This document shows positions 1-5,840 of a DNA stretch of 11,893 nucleotides, piece after piece. The notes under the pieces are model-generated. The model was not told the origin of the DNA and searched no databases. It saw nothing but the letters and a program-made list of their open reading frames with translations. Numbering within the stretch: the stretch's first letter is position 1; each line of letters opens with the position of its first letter. The stretch spans positions 1 to 11,893 of the forward strand of contig JBJMKX010000104.1 in the NCBI GenBank assembly GCA_045805605.1, given 5' to 3'. The position numbers and the translations under genes are program-made. Origin of the DNA: DATBDE01 sp045805605 (GTDB taxonomy: Bacteria; Actinomycetota; Thermoleophilia; Solirubrobacterales; Solirubrobacteraceae).

Positions 1-540
1 GCGCTCGCGCACCCGGTGATCCCGTTCGTGACCGAGGAGATCTGGTCCTACCTGCCCGGTACGGATGGGCTGCTGGCCGGCGCTCGCTTCCCGGCGCTGG
101 AGCAGGGTCGGATCGATGCGGACGCCGAGGCCTCGCTACAGCGCGCGATCGGCGCGGTGACCGCGCTGCGCCGGTGGCGCGAGACCGTCGGCGCGCCGGC
201 GCGCGCCGTCATCCCCGCCCGACTGGAGGCCGCGGGCTACGGCGGCACGCTCGATCAGGTGGCACGGCTGGCGCGCTTTTCCTTTGACTCCGGCCCCGAC
301 CAGCCGATCGCTTCGGTCGCAATCCCCGACGGCGCGGTGCAGGTGCTGGCGACCGACGCGGTCGACCTCGAGGCGGCCGAGCGACGCCGTGAGCAGGCCC
401 GCGCCCGCCTTCGGGGGGAGCTGCAGCGGGCGGAGGACAAGCTCGCCAATCAGGGCTTCGTCGCCAAGGCTCCGCCCGAAGTGGTCGAGGCCGAGCGCCG
501 CAAGGCGCGGCGGCTGCGCGAGGAGCTGGAGGCGCTGTGA
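1..540 (+). CDS. valS: Valine--tRNA ligase, C-terminal part (5' end outside window)
   Basis: ValS charges tRNA-Val with valine in the cytoplasm. Only the last 179 residues are in the window; the frame is open from base 1, so the gene starts upstream. The visible part begins in the anticodon-binding domain with HPVIPFVTEEIW, a hallmark of class Ia synthetases of the Val/Leu/Ile group. It ends in a charged coiled coil (about residues 120-179 of this fragment) containing KLANQGFVAKAPPEVVEAER, the typical ValS C-terminal arm that contacts the tRNA elbow. The catalytic HIGH and KMSKS regions lie outside the window. The TGA stop overlaps the folC GTG start (GTGA), and valS-folC adjacency is common in many bacteria. 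The identification is firm because the C-terminal arm separates ValS from IleRS and LeuRS. Confidence 0.96.
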   Translation, partial: ALAHPVIPFVTEEIWSYLPGTDGLLAGARFPALEQGRIDADAEASLQRAIGAVTALRRWRETVGAPARAVIPARLEAAGYGGTLDQVARLARFSFDSGPDQPIASVAIPDGAVQVLATDAVDLEAAERRREQARARLRGELQRAEDKLANQGFVAKAPPEVVEAERRKARRLREELEAL

Positions 541-1796
541 GCGGGGTCGGGACCCCGGAGGAGGCCGAGCGTTACCTGCTCGGGCTCGAGCTGTTCGGCA
601 TGCGGTTCGGGCTGGACCGCATGCACCGGATGATGACCGTGCTGGGCCACCCCGAGCGCGCCTTCGACGCGATCCACGTCGTCGGCACGAACGGCAAGTC
701 GTCGACCGTGCGGATGATCGCCGGGATCCTCGAGCGCCACGGGCTGCGGACGGGCGCCTACCTGTCGCCGCACCTCGTCGACTTCTGGGAGCGCATCCGC
801 GTGGGCGACCAAGACCTCGACGCCGACGCGTTCGCCGCCGCGGTGCAGCGCGCGGCCGGCGCGGCGGCCAAGGTCGACCGCACGCTGCCCGAGGGTGATC
901 GGGTCACGCAGTTCGAGGCGCTGACGGCGGCCGCCTACGCCGAGCTCGCCGCCCAGGGAATCGACGTCGCCGTGGTGGAGGCCGGGCTGGGTGGCCGCTA
1001 CGACGCGACGAGCGTCATCGACTCGCGCGTGCAGGTGCTCACCAACGTCGGGCTCGAGCACCAGCGCTGGCTCGGGCCGACGCTGCGCGACATCGCGCGC
1101 GAGAAGCTTGCCGTCGTGAAAAGGAGGTCCCACCCACCCGGCGTCCTCGTGTGCGGCGACCTTGCGCCGGAAGTCGAGGAAGAGGCGCGTGCGGCGGCAC
1201 ACGCGGCGGGGGCGCGGCTCGTGTTCGCCCCCGCCGACGCGGGCGTGCCGGTGGCGGCGCCGGGCGCCTTCCAGCGGCGCAACTTCGCGCTGGCGCGGGC
1301 GGCGGCCGAGGCCTACCTGGGCGAGCTCGACGACGCCTCGGTGCGGGCGGCCGCAGCGGCGGTCCAGGTGCCTGGGCGGCTGCAGGTGGTATCGCGCGAG
1401 CCGCTGACGCTCGTCGACGGCGCCCACAACCCCAGCGGTATGCAGGCGCTCGTCGAGGCGCTTCCGGAGGTCGTGGGGGACCGGCCGCTGGTGGCGGCGG
1501 TGGGGGTGCTCGACGACAAGGACGCGGCGGCGATGCTGCGCGCGCTGTTGCCGGCGTGTCGCGCGGCCGTGTTCACGCGCGCACGCAACCCGCGCGCGTA
1601 CCCGCCGGCGACGCTGCAGTCGCTTGCGCGGCAGCTCGGGTTCAGCTCCACCTTCACCACCACCTCACCCGCCGACGCGCTCCGCCGTGCGCGCGAGTTG
1701 GCCGGCGACGAGGGCGCCGTTCTCGCGACCGGAAGCATCTACCTCGTTGCCGACCTGGCCGCCCCCGCGGAGAGGCGTCGAGCTTCGACGCTGTGA
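537..1796 (+). CDS. folC: Bifunctional folylpolyglutamate / dihydrofolate synthase
   Basis: FolC adds glutamate to tetrahydrofolates with ATP and often also makes dihydrofolate from dihydropteroate. The 419 residues are the usual length. The N-terminal Mur-ligase-like ATPase domain has the P-loop GTNGKSST (Lys54), then SPHLVDFWERI, EAGLGGRYDATSV and the REK segment after the GLEHQRWLG motif. The C-terminal domain carries VDGAHNPSG (His297). The GTG start at 537 has GGAGG at 528-532 and overlaps the valS stop as GTGA, so translation is probably coupled. Where most FolC proteins read roughly REKAGIIKPG, this one reads REKLAVVKRRSHPPG, a local insertion whose DNA holds a strong Shine-Dalgarno-like AAGGAGGT (1121-1128). 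The specificity (FPGS alone or DHFS/FPGS) cannot be read from the sequence. Confidence 0.95.
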   Translation: MSGVGTPEEAERYLLGLELFGMRFGLDRMHRMMTVLGHPERAFDAIHVVGTNGKSSTVRMIAGILERHGLRTGAYLSPHLVDFWERIRVGDQDLDADAFAAAVQRAAGAAAKVDRTLPEGDRVTQFEALTAAAYAELAAQGIDVAVVEAGLGGRYDATSVIDSRVQVLTNVGLEHQRWLGPTLRDIAREKLAVVKRRSHPPGVLVCGDLAPEVEEEARAAAHAAGARLVFAPADAGVPVAAPGAFQRRNFALARAAAEAYLGELDDASVRAAAAAVQVPGRLQVVSREPLTLVDGAHNPSGMQALVEALPEVVGDRPLVAAVGVLDDKDAAAMLRALLPACRAAVFTRARNPRAYPPATLQSLARQLGFSSTFTTTSPADALRRARELAGDEGAVLATGSIYLVADLAAPAERRRASTL

Positions 1797-1909
1797 AGGA
1801 CGACGGCCCGCATCTGCTCGCGATGATCGGGGTAGTCGCCCTGGTCGTCGCCCTCGTGATCCTCGTCTTCTTCGGCATCGGTTACCTGTTCGGCCGGCTT
1901 TTCCTGTAG
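1793..1909 (+). CDS. Membrane microprotein (38 aa)
   Basis: A 38-residue reading frame begins with GTG at 1793, overlapping the folC stop as GTGA, and ends at TAG 1907-1909. The peptide starts MKDDGPHLLAMIG and continues as an unbroken hydrophobic segment (about residues 8-32), ending GYLFGRLFL. This is a single-pass membrane peptide with a short acidic N-terminus. The start is supported by the same stop/start overlap seen at five other junctions here; GGAGAGG at 1769-1775 is rather far (17 nt), so reinitiation after folC is more likely than independent loading. Mycobacteria and Streptomyces have a small membrane protein (DUF4233) between folC and ndk, but this peptide is far shorter and I see no resemblance. 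I do not recognise a family. It could be a chance frame, although the exact overlap and clean membrane segment argue for a real gene. Confidence 0.6.
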   Translation: MKDDGPHLLAMIGVVALVVALVILVFFGIGYLFGRLFL

Positions 1910-1919
1910 GAGGGCCGGG

Positions 1920-1925
1920 TACACT
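1920..1925 (+). promoter_or_regulatory. Candidate -10 element (TACACT) for the zinc-ribbon gene
   Basis: TACACT fits the TANNNT pattern and ends 10 nt before the ATG at 1936. Transcription starting 7 nt after the hexamer would give a leader of only about 4 nt. No Shine-Dalgarno sits at the normal distance; AGGAGG at 1908-1913 is 22 nt from the ATG. No clear -35 box is visible. Near-leaderless transcripts are common in actinobacteria, so this is plausible but unproven. Confidence 0.4.
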
Positions 1926-1935
1926 CGCCAGCGCG

Positions 1936-2448
1936 ATGCCGCCTGTAGCCATCTTCGGGATCGACAACGGGGCGGTGAACACCGCGATCAACCTTCTGAT
2001 CTTGGTCCTGGTGGTGGTGTGGCTGGCGCTCGTCTACTGGACGTACGCCGACGCCCGGCGGCGGATCGCCGACTCGATGCTCGTCGCGTGTGCGACGTGC
2101 GCGTCGCTGTTCCCGTTCATCGGGACGATCGTCTACATGATCCTGCGCCCGCCCGAGTACCTCGACGACGTGCGCGAGCGCGAGCTCGAGATGCAGGCCG
2201 CCGAGGCGCGGCTGCACCAGCTCGACTACTCGCTCTGCCCGCACTGCGACTACGTGATCGAGCGCGACATGATCCGCTGCCCGAACTGCCTGCGCAAGCT
2301 CAAGGACCCGTGCCCGAGCTGCCGCAAGCCGCTCGACCCGGCGTGGCGCATCTGTCCGTACTGCGAGGCCGAGCTGGCCGCGTCGCCCACGCCGCGCCGC
2401 CGCAGGCGCCGCGACACCGGCGATCGCTCGGCCGTCGTGGAGTCGTGA
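1936..2448 (+). CDS. Membrane-anchored double zinc-ribbon protein
   Basis: The 170-residue protein has two predicted membrane helices (about residues 15-36 and 48-68), a charged helical stretch (about 72-95, rich in E/R), then two tandem zinc ribbons. The ribbon cysteines are C101/C104/C115/C118 (CPHC, CPNC) and C126/C129/C140/C143 (CPSC, CPYC), with identical 10-residue loops. The tail is Arg-rich. An additional CxxC (C52, C55) lies inside the second predicted helix. ATG 1936 is chosen because the first helix follows at once and a TACACT hexamer lies just upstream; there is no close ribosome binding site. Double zinc ribbons usually mediate protein or nucleic-acid contacts rather than catalysis, so a cytoplasmic ribbon tethered to the membrane is the safest description. 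The specific function is unknown. Its place between folC and ndk matches the slot of another small membrane protein in related actinobacteria. Confidence 0.85.
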   Translation: MPPVAIFGIDNGAVNTAINLLILVLVVVWLALVYWTYADARRRIADSMLVACATCASLFPFIGTIVYMILRPPEYLDDVRERELEMQAAEARLHQLDYSLCPHCDYVIERDMIRCPNCLRKLKDPCPSCRKPLDPAWRICPYCEAELAASPTPRRRRRRDTGDRSAVVES

Positions 2449-2454
2449 CAGGGT

Positions 2455-2494
2455 GGTCGGCGTAGCCGACCCCGACCAGCCTTCGGCCCCTTTT
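2455..2494 (+). terminator. Hairpin and short T-run between zinc-ribbon gene and ndk (possible weak terminator)
   Basis: A perfect 7-bp dyad, GGTCGGC (2455-2461) and GCCGACC (2465-2471) with a GTA loop, lies seven bases after the zinc-ribbon stop. A second CCGACCA copy (2472-2478) can pair with TGGTCGG (2454-2460) instead, giving an alternative fold. A run of four T follows only at 2491-2494, about 19 nt from the first stem, so it is not a textbook intrinsic terminator. It could be an attenuator or mRNA-processing structure ahead of ndk. Confidence 0.3.
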
Positions 2495-2495
2495 C

Positions 2496-2900
2496 ATGGA
2501 ACGCACGCTGATCCTGATCAAGCCCGACGCGTTCGCGCGCGGCCTGTCCGGCGAGATCGTCGCCCGCTTCGAGCGCAAAGGCCTGCGCATCGTGGCGCTG
2601 CGTCACATGACCGTCGGCGACGACCTGGCTCGCCGTCACTACGCCGAGCACGAGGGCAAGCCGTTCTTCGGTGACCTGGTCGAGTTCATCACCTCGGGCC
2701 CGATCCTCGCGATGGTGCTCGAGGGCGACGAGGCGATCACCGCCGCTCGCCAGGTCATCGGGGCGACGAACCCGCTCGAGGCGGTGCCAGGCTCGATCCG
2801 GGGCGACTTTGCGATCGCGGTGGGCCAGAACATGGTTCATGGCTCGGATTCGGCGGAGTCGGGCCGGCGCGAGACGGCGCTGTTCTTCCCCGACCTATAG
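2496..2900 (+). CDS. ndk: Nucleoside diphosphate kinase
   Basis: Ndk transfers the gamma phosphate of ATP to other nucleoside diphosphates through a phosphohistidine, balancing NTP and dNTP pools in the cytoplasm. The 134 residues are the normal length. Visible hallmarks are ERTLILIKPDA at the N-terminus (Lys9), GDLVEFITSGP, RQVIGATNPLEAVPGSIRGD, and the active-site NMVHGSDS with catalytic His115, followed by ETALFF. ATG 2496 is the only sensible start: an in-frame TAG lies at 2463 and no other start codon intervenes. There is no Shine-Dalgarno; CCCCTTTTC directly precedes the ATG. The folC-to-ndk order is conserved in Actinobacteria. No oddities in the catalytic residues. Confidence 0.97.
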   Translation: MERTLILIKPDAFARGLSGEIVARFERKGLRIVALRHMTVGDDLARRHYAEHEGKPFFGDLVEFITSGPILAMVLEGDEAITAARQVIGATNPLEAVPGSIRGDFAIAVGQNMVHGSDSAESGRRETALFFPDL

Positions 2901-2929
2901 CCCGCTCGGCCGCGCAGGACGGCGAGGTT

Positions 2930-2958
2930 GCGCTGCGAGCTGGCTCTAGCATCAGCGC
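2930..2958 (+). promoter_or_regulatory. Leaderless-type promoter with flanking dyad, upstream of the SRPBCC frame and maf
   Basis: TAGCAT (2947-2952) fits TANNNT and ends exactly 6 nt before ATG 2959, so the standard spacing puts +1 on the A of the start codon. The hexamer is enclosed by the inverted repeat GCGCTG (2930-2935) and CAGCGC (2953-2958), with a nested GAGC-TG-GCTC dyad (2937-2946), which could be an operator. No convincing -35 is visible (GAGGTT at 17-nt spacing). No ribosome binding site precedes the ATG, in agreement with leaderless translation. Confidence 0.45.
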
Positions 2959-3180
2959 ATGGCGGCGCCGTCCGACGACCTGACCCTTCGGCTCGAGCCC
3001 GTCCTTCCCGCGCCTCGCGCCCTCGTATTCCGGGCCCTCGGCGATGCCGACGAGGTCGCGCGGTGGTGGGGGCCGGCCGGCTTCACCGTGCCGAGCCTCG
3101 ACTTCGCGCCGAGCGTCGGGCGTCTCGGGTGGACCGAGAGCTTCGACATGCTCGAGCGCCTGCTCGCCGCGCGCGCCTGA
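2959..3180 (+). CDS. Internally shortened AHSA1/SRPBCC-like protein (73 aa), possibly a decaying gene
   Basis: Residues 1-54 look like the N-terminal part of an AHSA1-type START/SRPBCC protein: a first beta strand, then PAPRALVFRALGDADEVARWWGPAGFTVPSLDF, where the aromatic WWGP-GF motif is typical. The last residues, GWTESFDMLERLL, look like the C-terminal helix that closes the same fold. Family members are usually about 140-160 residues, so roughly 70-80 residues forming most of the beta sheet appear to be missing near residue 55 (about base 3121), with the frame kept. The ligand-binding cavity could not form, so this is either a remnant of an in-frame deletion or a frame kept for another reason. 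A leaderless-type promoter precedes it, and maf begins one base after its TGA, with no ribosome binding site of its own. Function unknown. Confidence 0.65.
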   Translation: MAAPSDDLTLRLEPVLPAPRALVFRALGDADEVARWWGPAGFTVPSLDFAPSVGRLGWTESFDMLERLLAARA

Positions 3181-3181
3181 C

Positions 3182-3730
3182 GTGGAGCCGATCACCCTCG
3201 CCTCGGCCTCGCCGCAGCGGCGGGCGATCCTCGAGCAGCTCGGGATCCCGTTCGAGGTGCGGCCCGCGAACGTCCCAGAGCGCGAGGAGGGCGAGCCCGC
3301 CGAGGTGGCAGTCGAGAACGCCCGAGCAAAGGCGCACGCGGTCGAGGGGAAGCGGGTCCTGGGCGTCGACACCGTCGTCGCCCTCGACGGGCGCATCTAC
3401 GGCAAGCCGGTCGACGAGGACGAGGCGAGGACCACCCTCGCGGCTCTCGCCGGCCGGACGCACGCCGTCTGGTCGGGGATCTGCCTGACCGGGGCGGGCG
3501 AGAAGGTCGAGCGGACCGCGGTCACCTTCCGGGAGCTGAGCGCCGACATGGTCGAGTGGTACGTCGCCTCCGGCGAGTGGCGCAACCGCGCCGGCGGCTA
3601 CGCGATCCAGGGTCGCGGGGCCGCCCTGGTGACCCGGATCGAGGGCGACTACACGAACGTCGTCGGACTTCCTGTGGCCGCGTTCACAGAGCTGTTACGT
3701 ACCCTTGAATTTCCAGGGAAATTGCTGTGA
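3182..3730 (+). CDS. maf: Maf family nucleoside triphosphate pyrophosphatase
   Basis: Maf proteins hydrolyse non-canonical or surplus NTPs to NMP and pyrophosphate and have been linked to septum control. The 182 residues show the family motifs: ASASPQRR at residues 7-14, GVDTVVAL with Asp63, IYGKPVDEDEA, a WSGICL strand, and GGYAIQGRGAALVTRIEGDYTNVVGLP near the end. The IQG and KP segments resemble the YhdE-type (dTTP/UTP) branch more than the m7GTP branch, a tentative reading. GTG 3182 is chosen because it lies directly before EPITLASASP and one base after the preceding stop; no Shine-Dalgarno is visible, so reinitiation from the short SRPBCC frame is likely. maf next to mreBCD and rng also occurs in Escherichia coli, and maf lies by mreBCD in Bacillus. 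Its 3' end overlaps the palindromes upstream of mreB. Confidence 0.93.
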   Translation: MEPITLASASPQRRAILEQLGIPFEVRPANVPEREEGEPAEVAVENARAKAHAVEGKRVLGVDTVVALDGRIYGKPVDEDEARTTLAALAGRTHAVWSGICLTGAGEKVERTAVTFRELSADMVEWYVASGEWRNRAGGYAIQGRGAALVTRIEGDYTNVVGLPVAAFTELLRTLEFPGKLL

Positions 3731-3759
3731 ATCGTGCGATTCAGGCCTGCCGCGGCCGC
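3708..3759. promoter_or_regulatory. Cluster of evenly spaced palindromes upstream of mreB
   Basis: Four dyads lie in 52 bp. They are AATTTCC-AG-GGAAATT (3708-3723, perfect 7-bp arms), GAATCG-TG-CGATTC (3729-3742, perfect 6-bp arms), CAGGCCTG (3742-3749) and GCGGCCGC (3752-3759). Their centres are at 3715.5, 3735.5, 3745.5 and 3755.5, that is 20, 10 and 10 bp apart, close to whole helical turns. The first two are AT-rich for this sequence; the first lies inside the last codons of maf and the second overlaps its stop. They sit upstream of the TAGACT hexamer, where operators would be expected. No known regulator site is recognised. Confidence 0.45.
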
Positions 3760-3771
3760 ACAGGCGTTCGC

Positions 3772-3777
3772 TAGACT
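3772..3777 (+). promoter_or_regulatory. Candidate -10 element (TAGACT) for the mreB operon
   Basis: TAGACT fits TANNNT and sits in the 132-nt gap between maf and mreB. A start at about 3784 would give a leader near 79 nt. The -35 region (about 3749-3754) is GC-rich and does not resemble TTGACA. This is the best promoter candidate for the five-gene operon, but it rests on one hexamer. Confidence 0.4.
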
Positions 3778-3800
3778 GCCGCCCGACGTGGCGCCCGCCC

Positions 3801-3832
3801 GCAGCCCCTAACGGCTGCCCGCGTAACGGCAG
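3801..3832 (+). promoter_or_regulatory. Two mutually exclusive hairpins in the mreB leader
   Basis: GCAGCC (3801-3806) can pair with GGCTGC (3813-3818). CTGCC (3815-3819) can instead pair with GGCAG (3828-3832). The two stems share bases 3815-3818, so only one can form at a time. The loops carry the direct repeat TAACGGC (3809-3815 and 3824-3830). No ribosome binding site is obvious before ATG 3863. Structure and role are inferred by eye. Confidence 0.25.
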
Positions 3833-3862
3833 GCGTGGCGTCGCGAGCGAGCGTCTGTCCCA

Positions 3863-4909
3863 ATGAGCTTCTTCGGTTACCTCACCGGCTTCGGTGGCCG
3901 CGACATGGCGGTCGACCTCGGCACGGCCAACACCCTGGTCTACGTGCGCGGGCGCGGCATCGTGCTCAGCGAGCCGAGCGTCGTCGCGGTCGACTCGCGC
4001 ACCGGCGAGGTCCACGCCGTCGGGATCGAGGCAAAGCGCATGCTCGGGCGCACGCCTGGCACGATCCAGGCCATCCGACCACTCAAGGATGGTGTGATCG
4101 CCGACTTCGACGTCACCGAGGAGATGCTCCGCCACTTCATCCAGAAGGTGCACCAGAACCGCTGGGCACACCCGCGGGTGGTGGTGTGCGTCCCCTCCGG
4201 CGTCACCGGCGTGGAGAAGCGGGCGGTCGAGGAGGCCTGCCTCTCGGCCGGGGCCCGTCAGGCCTACCTGATCGAGGAGCCCATGGCCGCCGCCATCGGC
4301 GCCGGACTGCCGGTCGGCGAGCCCACCGGGAACATGGTGGTCGACGTCGGCGGCGGGACCTCGGAGGTCGCCGTGATCTCGTTGGGCGGGATCGTCGTGT
4401 CGCAGTCGATCCGCGTCGGCGGCGACGAGCTCGACGAGGGGATCATCCAGTACGCCAAGCGGGAGTACAAGCTGCTCATCGGCTCGCAGACGGCGGAAGA
4501 GATCAAGCTAGAGATCGGGTCCGCCTACCCGATGGAGGAGGAGGTCCAGGCCGAGATCCGCGGCCGGGACATGGTCTCCGGCCTTCCCAAGACCGTCGTG
4601 CTCACGAGCGAGGAGATCCGCAACGCCCTGGAGGAGCCCGTCTCGCAGATCATCGACGCGGTCAAGGAGACCCTCGACCGCACGCCGCCAGAGCTGGCCG
4701 CGGACATCATGGACCGTGGCATCATGCTTGCGGGCGGCGGGTCGCTGCTGCAGGGGCTGGATGAGCGGCTGCGCGCCGAGACCCAGATGCCGGCGCATCT
4801 GGCCGAGTCCCCACTGACCTGCGTGGCAGTGGGCTCCGGCCGGTCGCTGGAGGAGTTCGAGGCGATCCACCGGTCCAACAAGAACTCGCGCAACCGCCGC
4901 CGGAGATAG
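3863..4909 (+). CDS. mreB: Rod shape-determining protein MreB (bacterial actin)
   Basis: MreB polymerises on the inner face of the membrane and steers the elongation machinery that inserts lateral peptidoglycan. The 348 residues are the usual length. Actin-fold nucleotide motifs are visible: phosphate-1 VDLGTANT (Asp18), the RPLKDGVIADFD connect segment, the CVPSGVTGVEKRAV strand-helix, phosphate-2 VDVGGGTSEVAVISLGG (Asp161), and the adenosine motif LAGGGSLLQGLDERL. The N-terminal SFFGYLTGFGG is hydrophobic and may help membrane binding. The C-terminal tail is unusually basic (NKNSRNRRRR), which could also contact membrane or partners. ATG 3863 fits the family N-terminus although no strong ribosome binding site precedes it. 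It is the first gene of mreB-mreC-mreD-mrdA-rodA and has its own likely promoter region. Confidence 0.98.
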   Translation: MSFFGYLTGFGGRDMAVDLGTANTLVYVRGRGIVLSEPSVVAVDSRTGEVHAVGIEAKRMLGRTPGTIQAIRPLKDGVIADFDVTEEMLRHFIQKVHQNRWAHPRVVVCVPSGVTGVEKRAVEEACLSAGARQAYLIEEPMAAAIGAGLPVGEPTGNMVVDVGGGTSEVAVISLGGIVVSQSIRVGGDELDEGIIQYAKREYKLLIGSQTAEEIKLEIGSAYPMEEEVQAEIRGRDMVSGLPKTVVLTSEEIRNALEEPVSQIIDAVKETLDRTPPELAADIMDRGIMLAGGGSLLQGLDERLRAETQMPAHLAESPLTCVAVGSGRSLEEFEAIHRSNKNSRNRRRR

Positions 4910-4910
4910 C

Positions 4911-5840
4911 GTGTACGACAAGCAGGTCCGTAGACGAAGGGCGATCGTCGCCCTCCTCGTCGGCCTCTCGCTCATCCTGCTGACCGCGTATTTCGGCGAG
5001 TCGATCGGCGGCCCGCTGCGCACCATCCAGCGCGGCATGCTCGAGGTCCTCTCGCCGATCCAGGAGGGCGCCAGCCGCGCCCTCAAGCCGTTCCACGATC
5101 TCGTCAACTGGGTCGGCGACACTTTCGACGCCAAGGACAAGGCCTCGCGCCTGCAGAAGGAGCGCGACCAGCTGCGCAAGCAGGTCATCGGCGCCCAGCA
5201 GGCGCGCACCGAGAACGTGCAGCTCAAGCGCATGGTCGACCTCAACGCCAGCCGAGACCTCTCGCTGTCCACCTACAGGCCGGTATCCGGGCGCGTCATC
5301 GCCCGCTCGCCGTCGCTGTGGTTCACCACGATCACCGTCGACGTCGGCTCGAGCGACGGCGTGCGCCGAAACCAGCCCGTGCTCGACGGCGCCGGCCTCG
5401 TGGGCAAGATCACCGACACCACCGCCGACGCCAGCATCGTCACCCTCATCACCGACCATTCGAGCGGCGTGTCCTCGACCGTGCAGCAGAACAACGACTC
5501 CGGCATCGTGGAGACCGCCGCCGGCAACCCCAACGACCTGTTGCTCCAGTTCCTGCCTCCCAAGTCGACGGTCAAGAAAGGCGAGACCGTGGTGACCAGC
5601 GGGACGAAGTCCAGCCGCCTGGACTCGCTGTTCCCGCCCGGCATCCCCATCGGCACGGTCACCAAGGTCGACCCGGAGGAGCTCAACCTCTACCAGCGCG
5701 TGCACGTCAAGCCGTTCGCCGACCTGCGGCGGCTGAACTTCGTCCAGGTGCTCACCCGGCCGCACTCGCGGGTGGTGGCCAAGGCCCCCGCCAACCAGAC
5801 CGCCCAGGCCGGCGCCGGGCCCACCTCGACGACGCCGTGA
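4911..5840 (+). CDS. mreC: Rod shape-determining protein MreC
   Basis: MreC is a bitopic membrane protein whose outer domain binds and activates PBP2, linking MreB to wall synthesis. The 309 residues comprise a basic cytoplasmic start (KQVRRRR), one membrane helix (about residues 11-29), a coiled coil (about 75-112, DKASRLQKERDQLRKQ), and two beta-rich subdomains with family motifs VIARSPSLWFTTITVDVGSSDGV, QPVLDGAGLVGKI and LPPKSTVKKGETVVTSG. The last 25 residues are Ala/Pro/Thr-rich. GTG 4911 starts one base after the mreB stop and has GGAG at 4902-4905. Its stop overlaps mreD as GTGA. It is a normal family member in length and order. Confidence 0.95.
   Translation: MYDKQVRRRRAIVALLVGLSLILLTAYFGESIGGPLRTIQRGMLEVLSPIQEGASRALKPFHDLVNWVGDTFDAKDKASRLQKERDQLRKQVIGAQQARTENVQLKRMVDLNASRDLSLSTYRPVSGRVIARSPSLWFTTITVDVGSSDGVRRNQPVLDGAGLVGKITDTTADASIVTLITDHSSGVSSTVQQNNDSGIVETAAGNPNDLLLQFLPPKSTVKKGETVVTSGTKSSRLDSLFPPGIPIGTVTKVDPEELNLYQRVHVKPFADLRRLNFVQVLTRPHSRVVAKAPANQTAQAGAGPTSTTP

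Noticed and set aside
450..1427. Open frame of 325 codons on the - strand opposite folC
   Set aside because: Antisense to conserved FolC motifs; the composition is low-complexity and no start signal is visible.
3044..3181. Upstream extension of maf from another start within the SRPBCC frame
   Set aside because: The added residues are Arg/Ser/Gly-rich without resemblance to Maf; GTG 3182 lies immediately before the conserved N-terminal motif.
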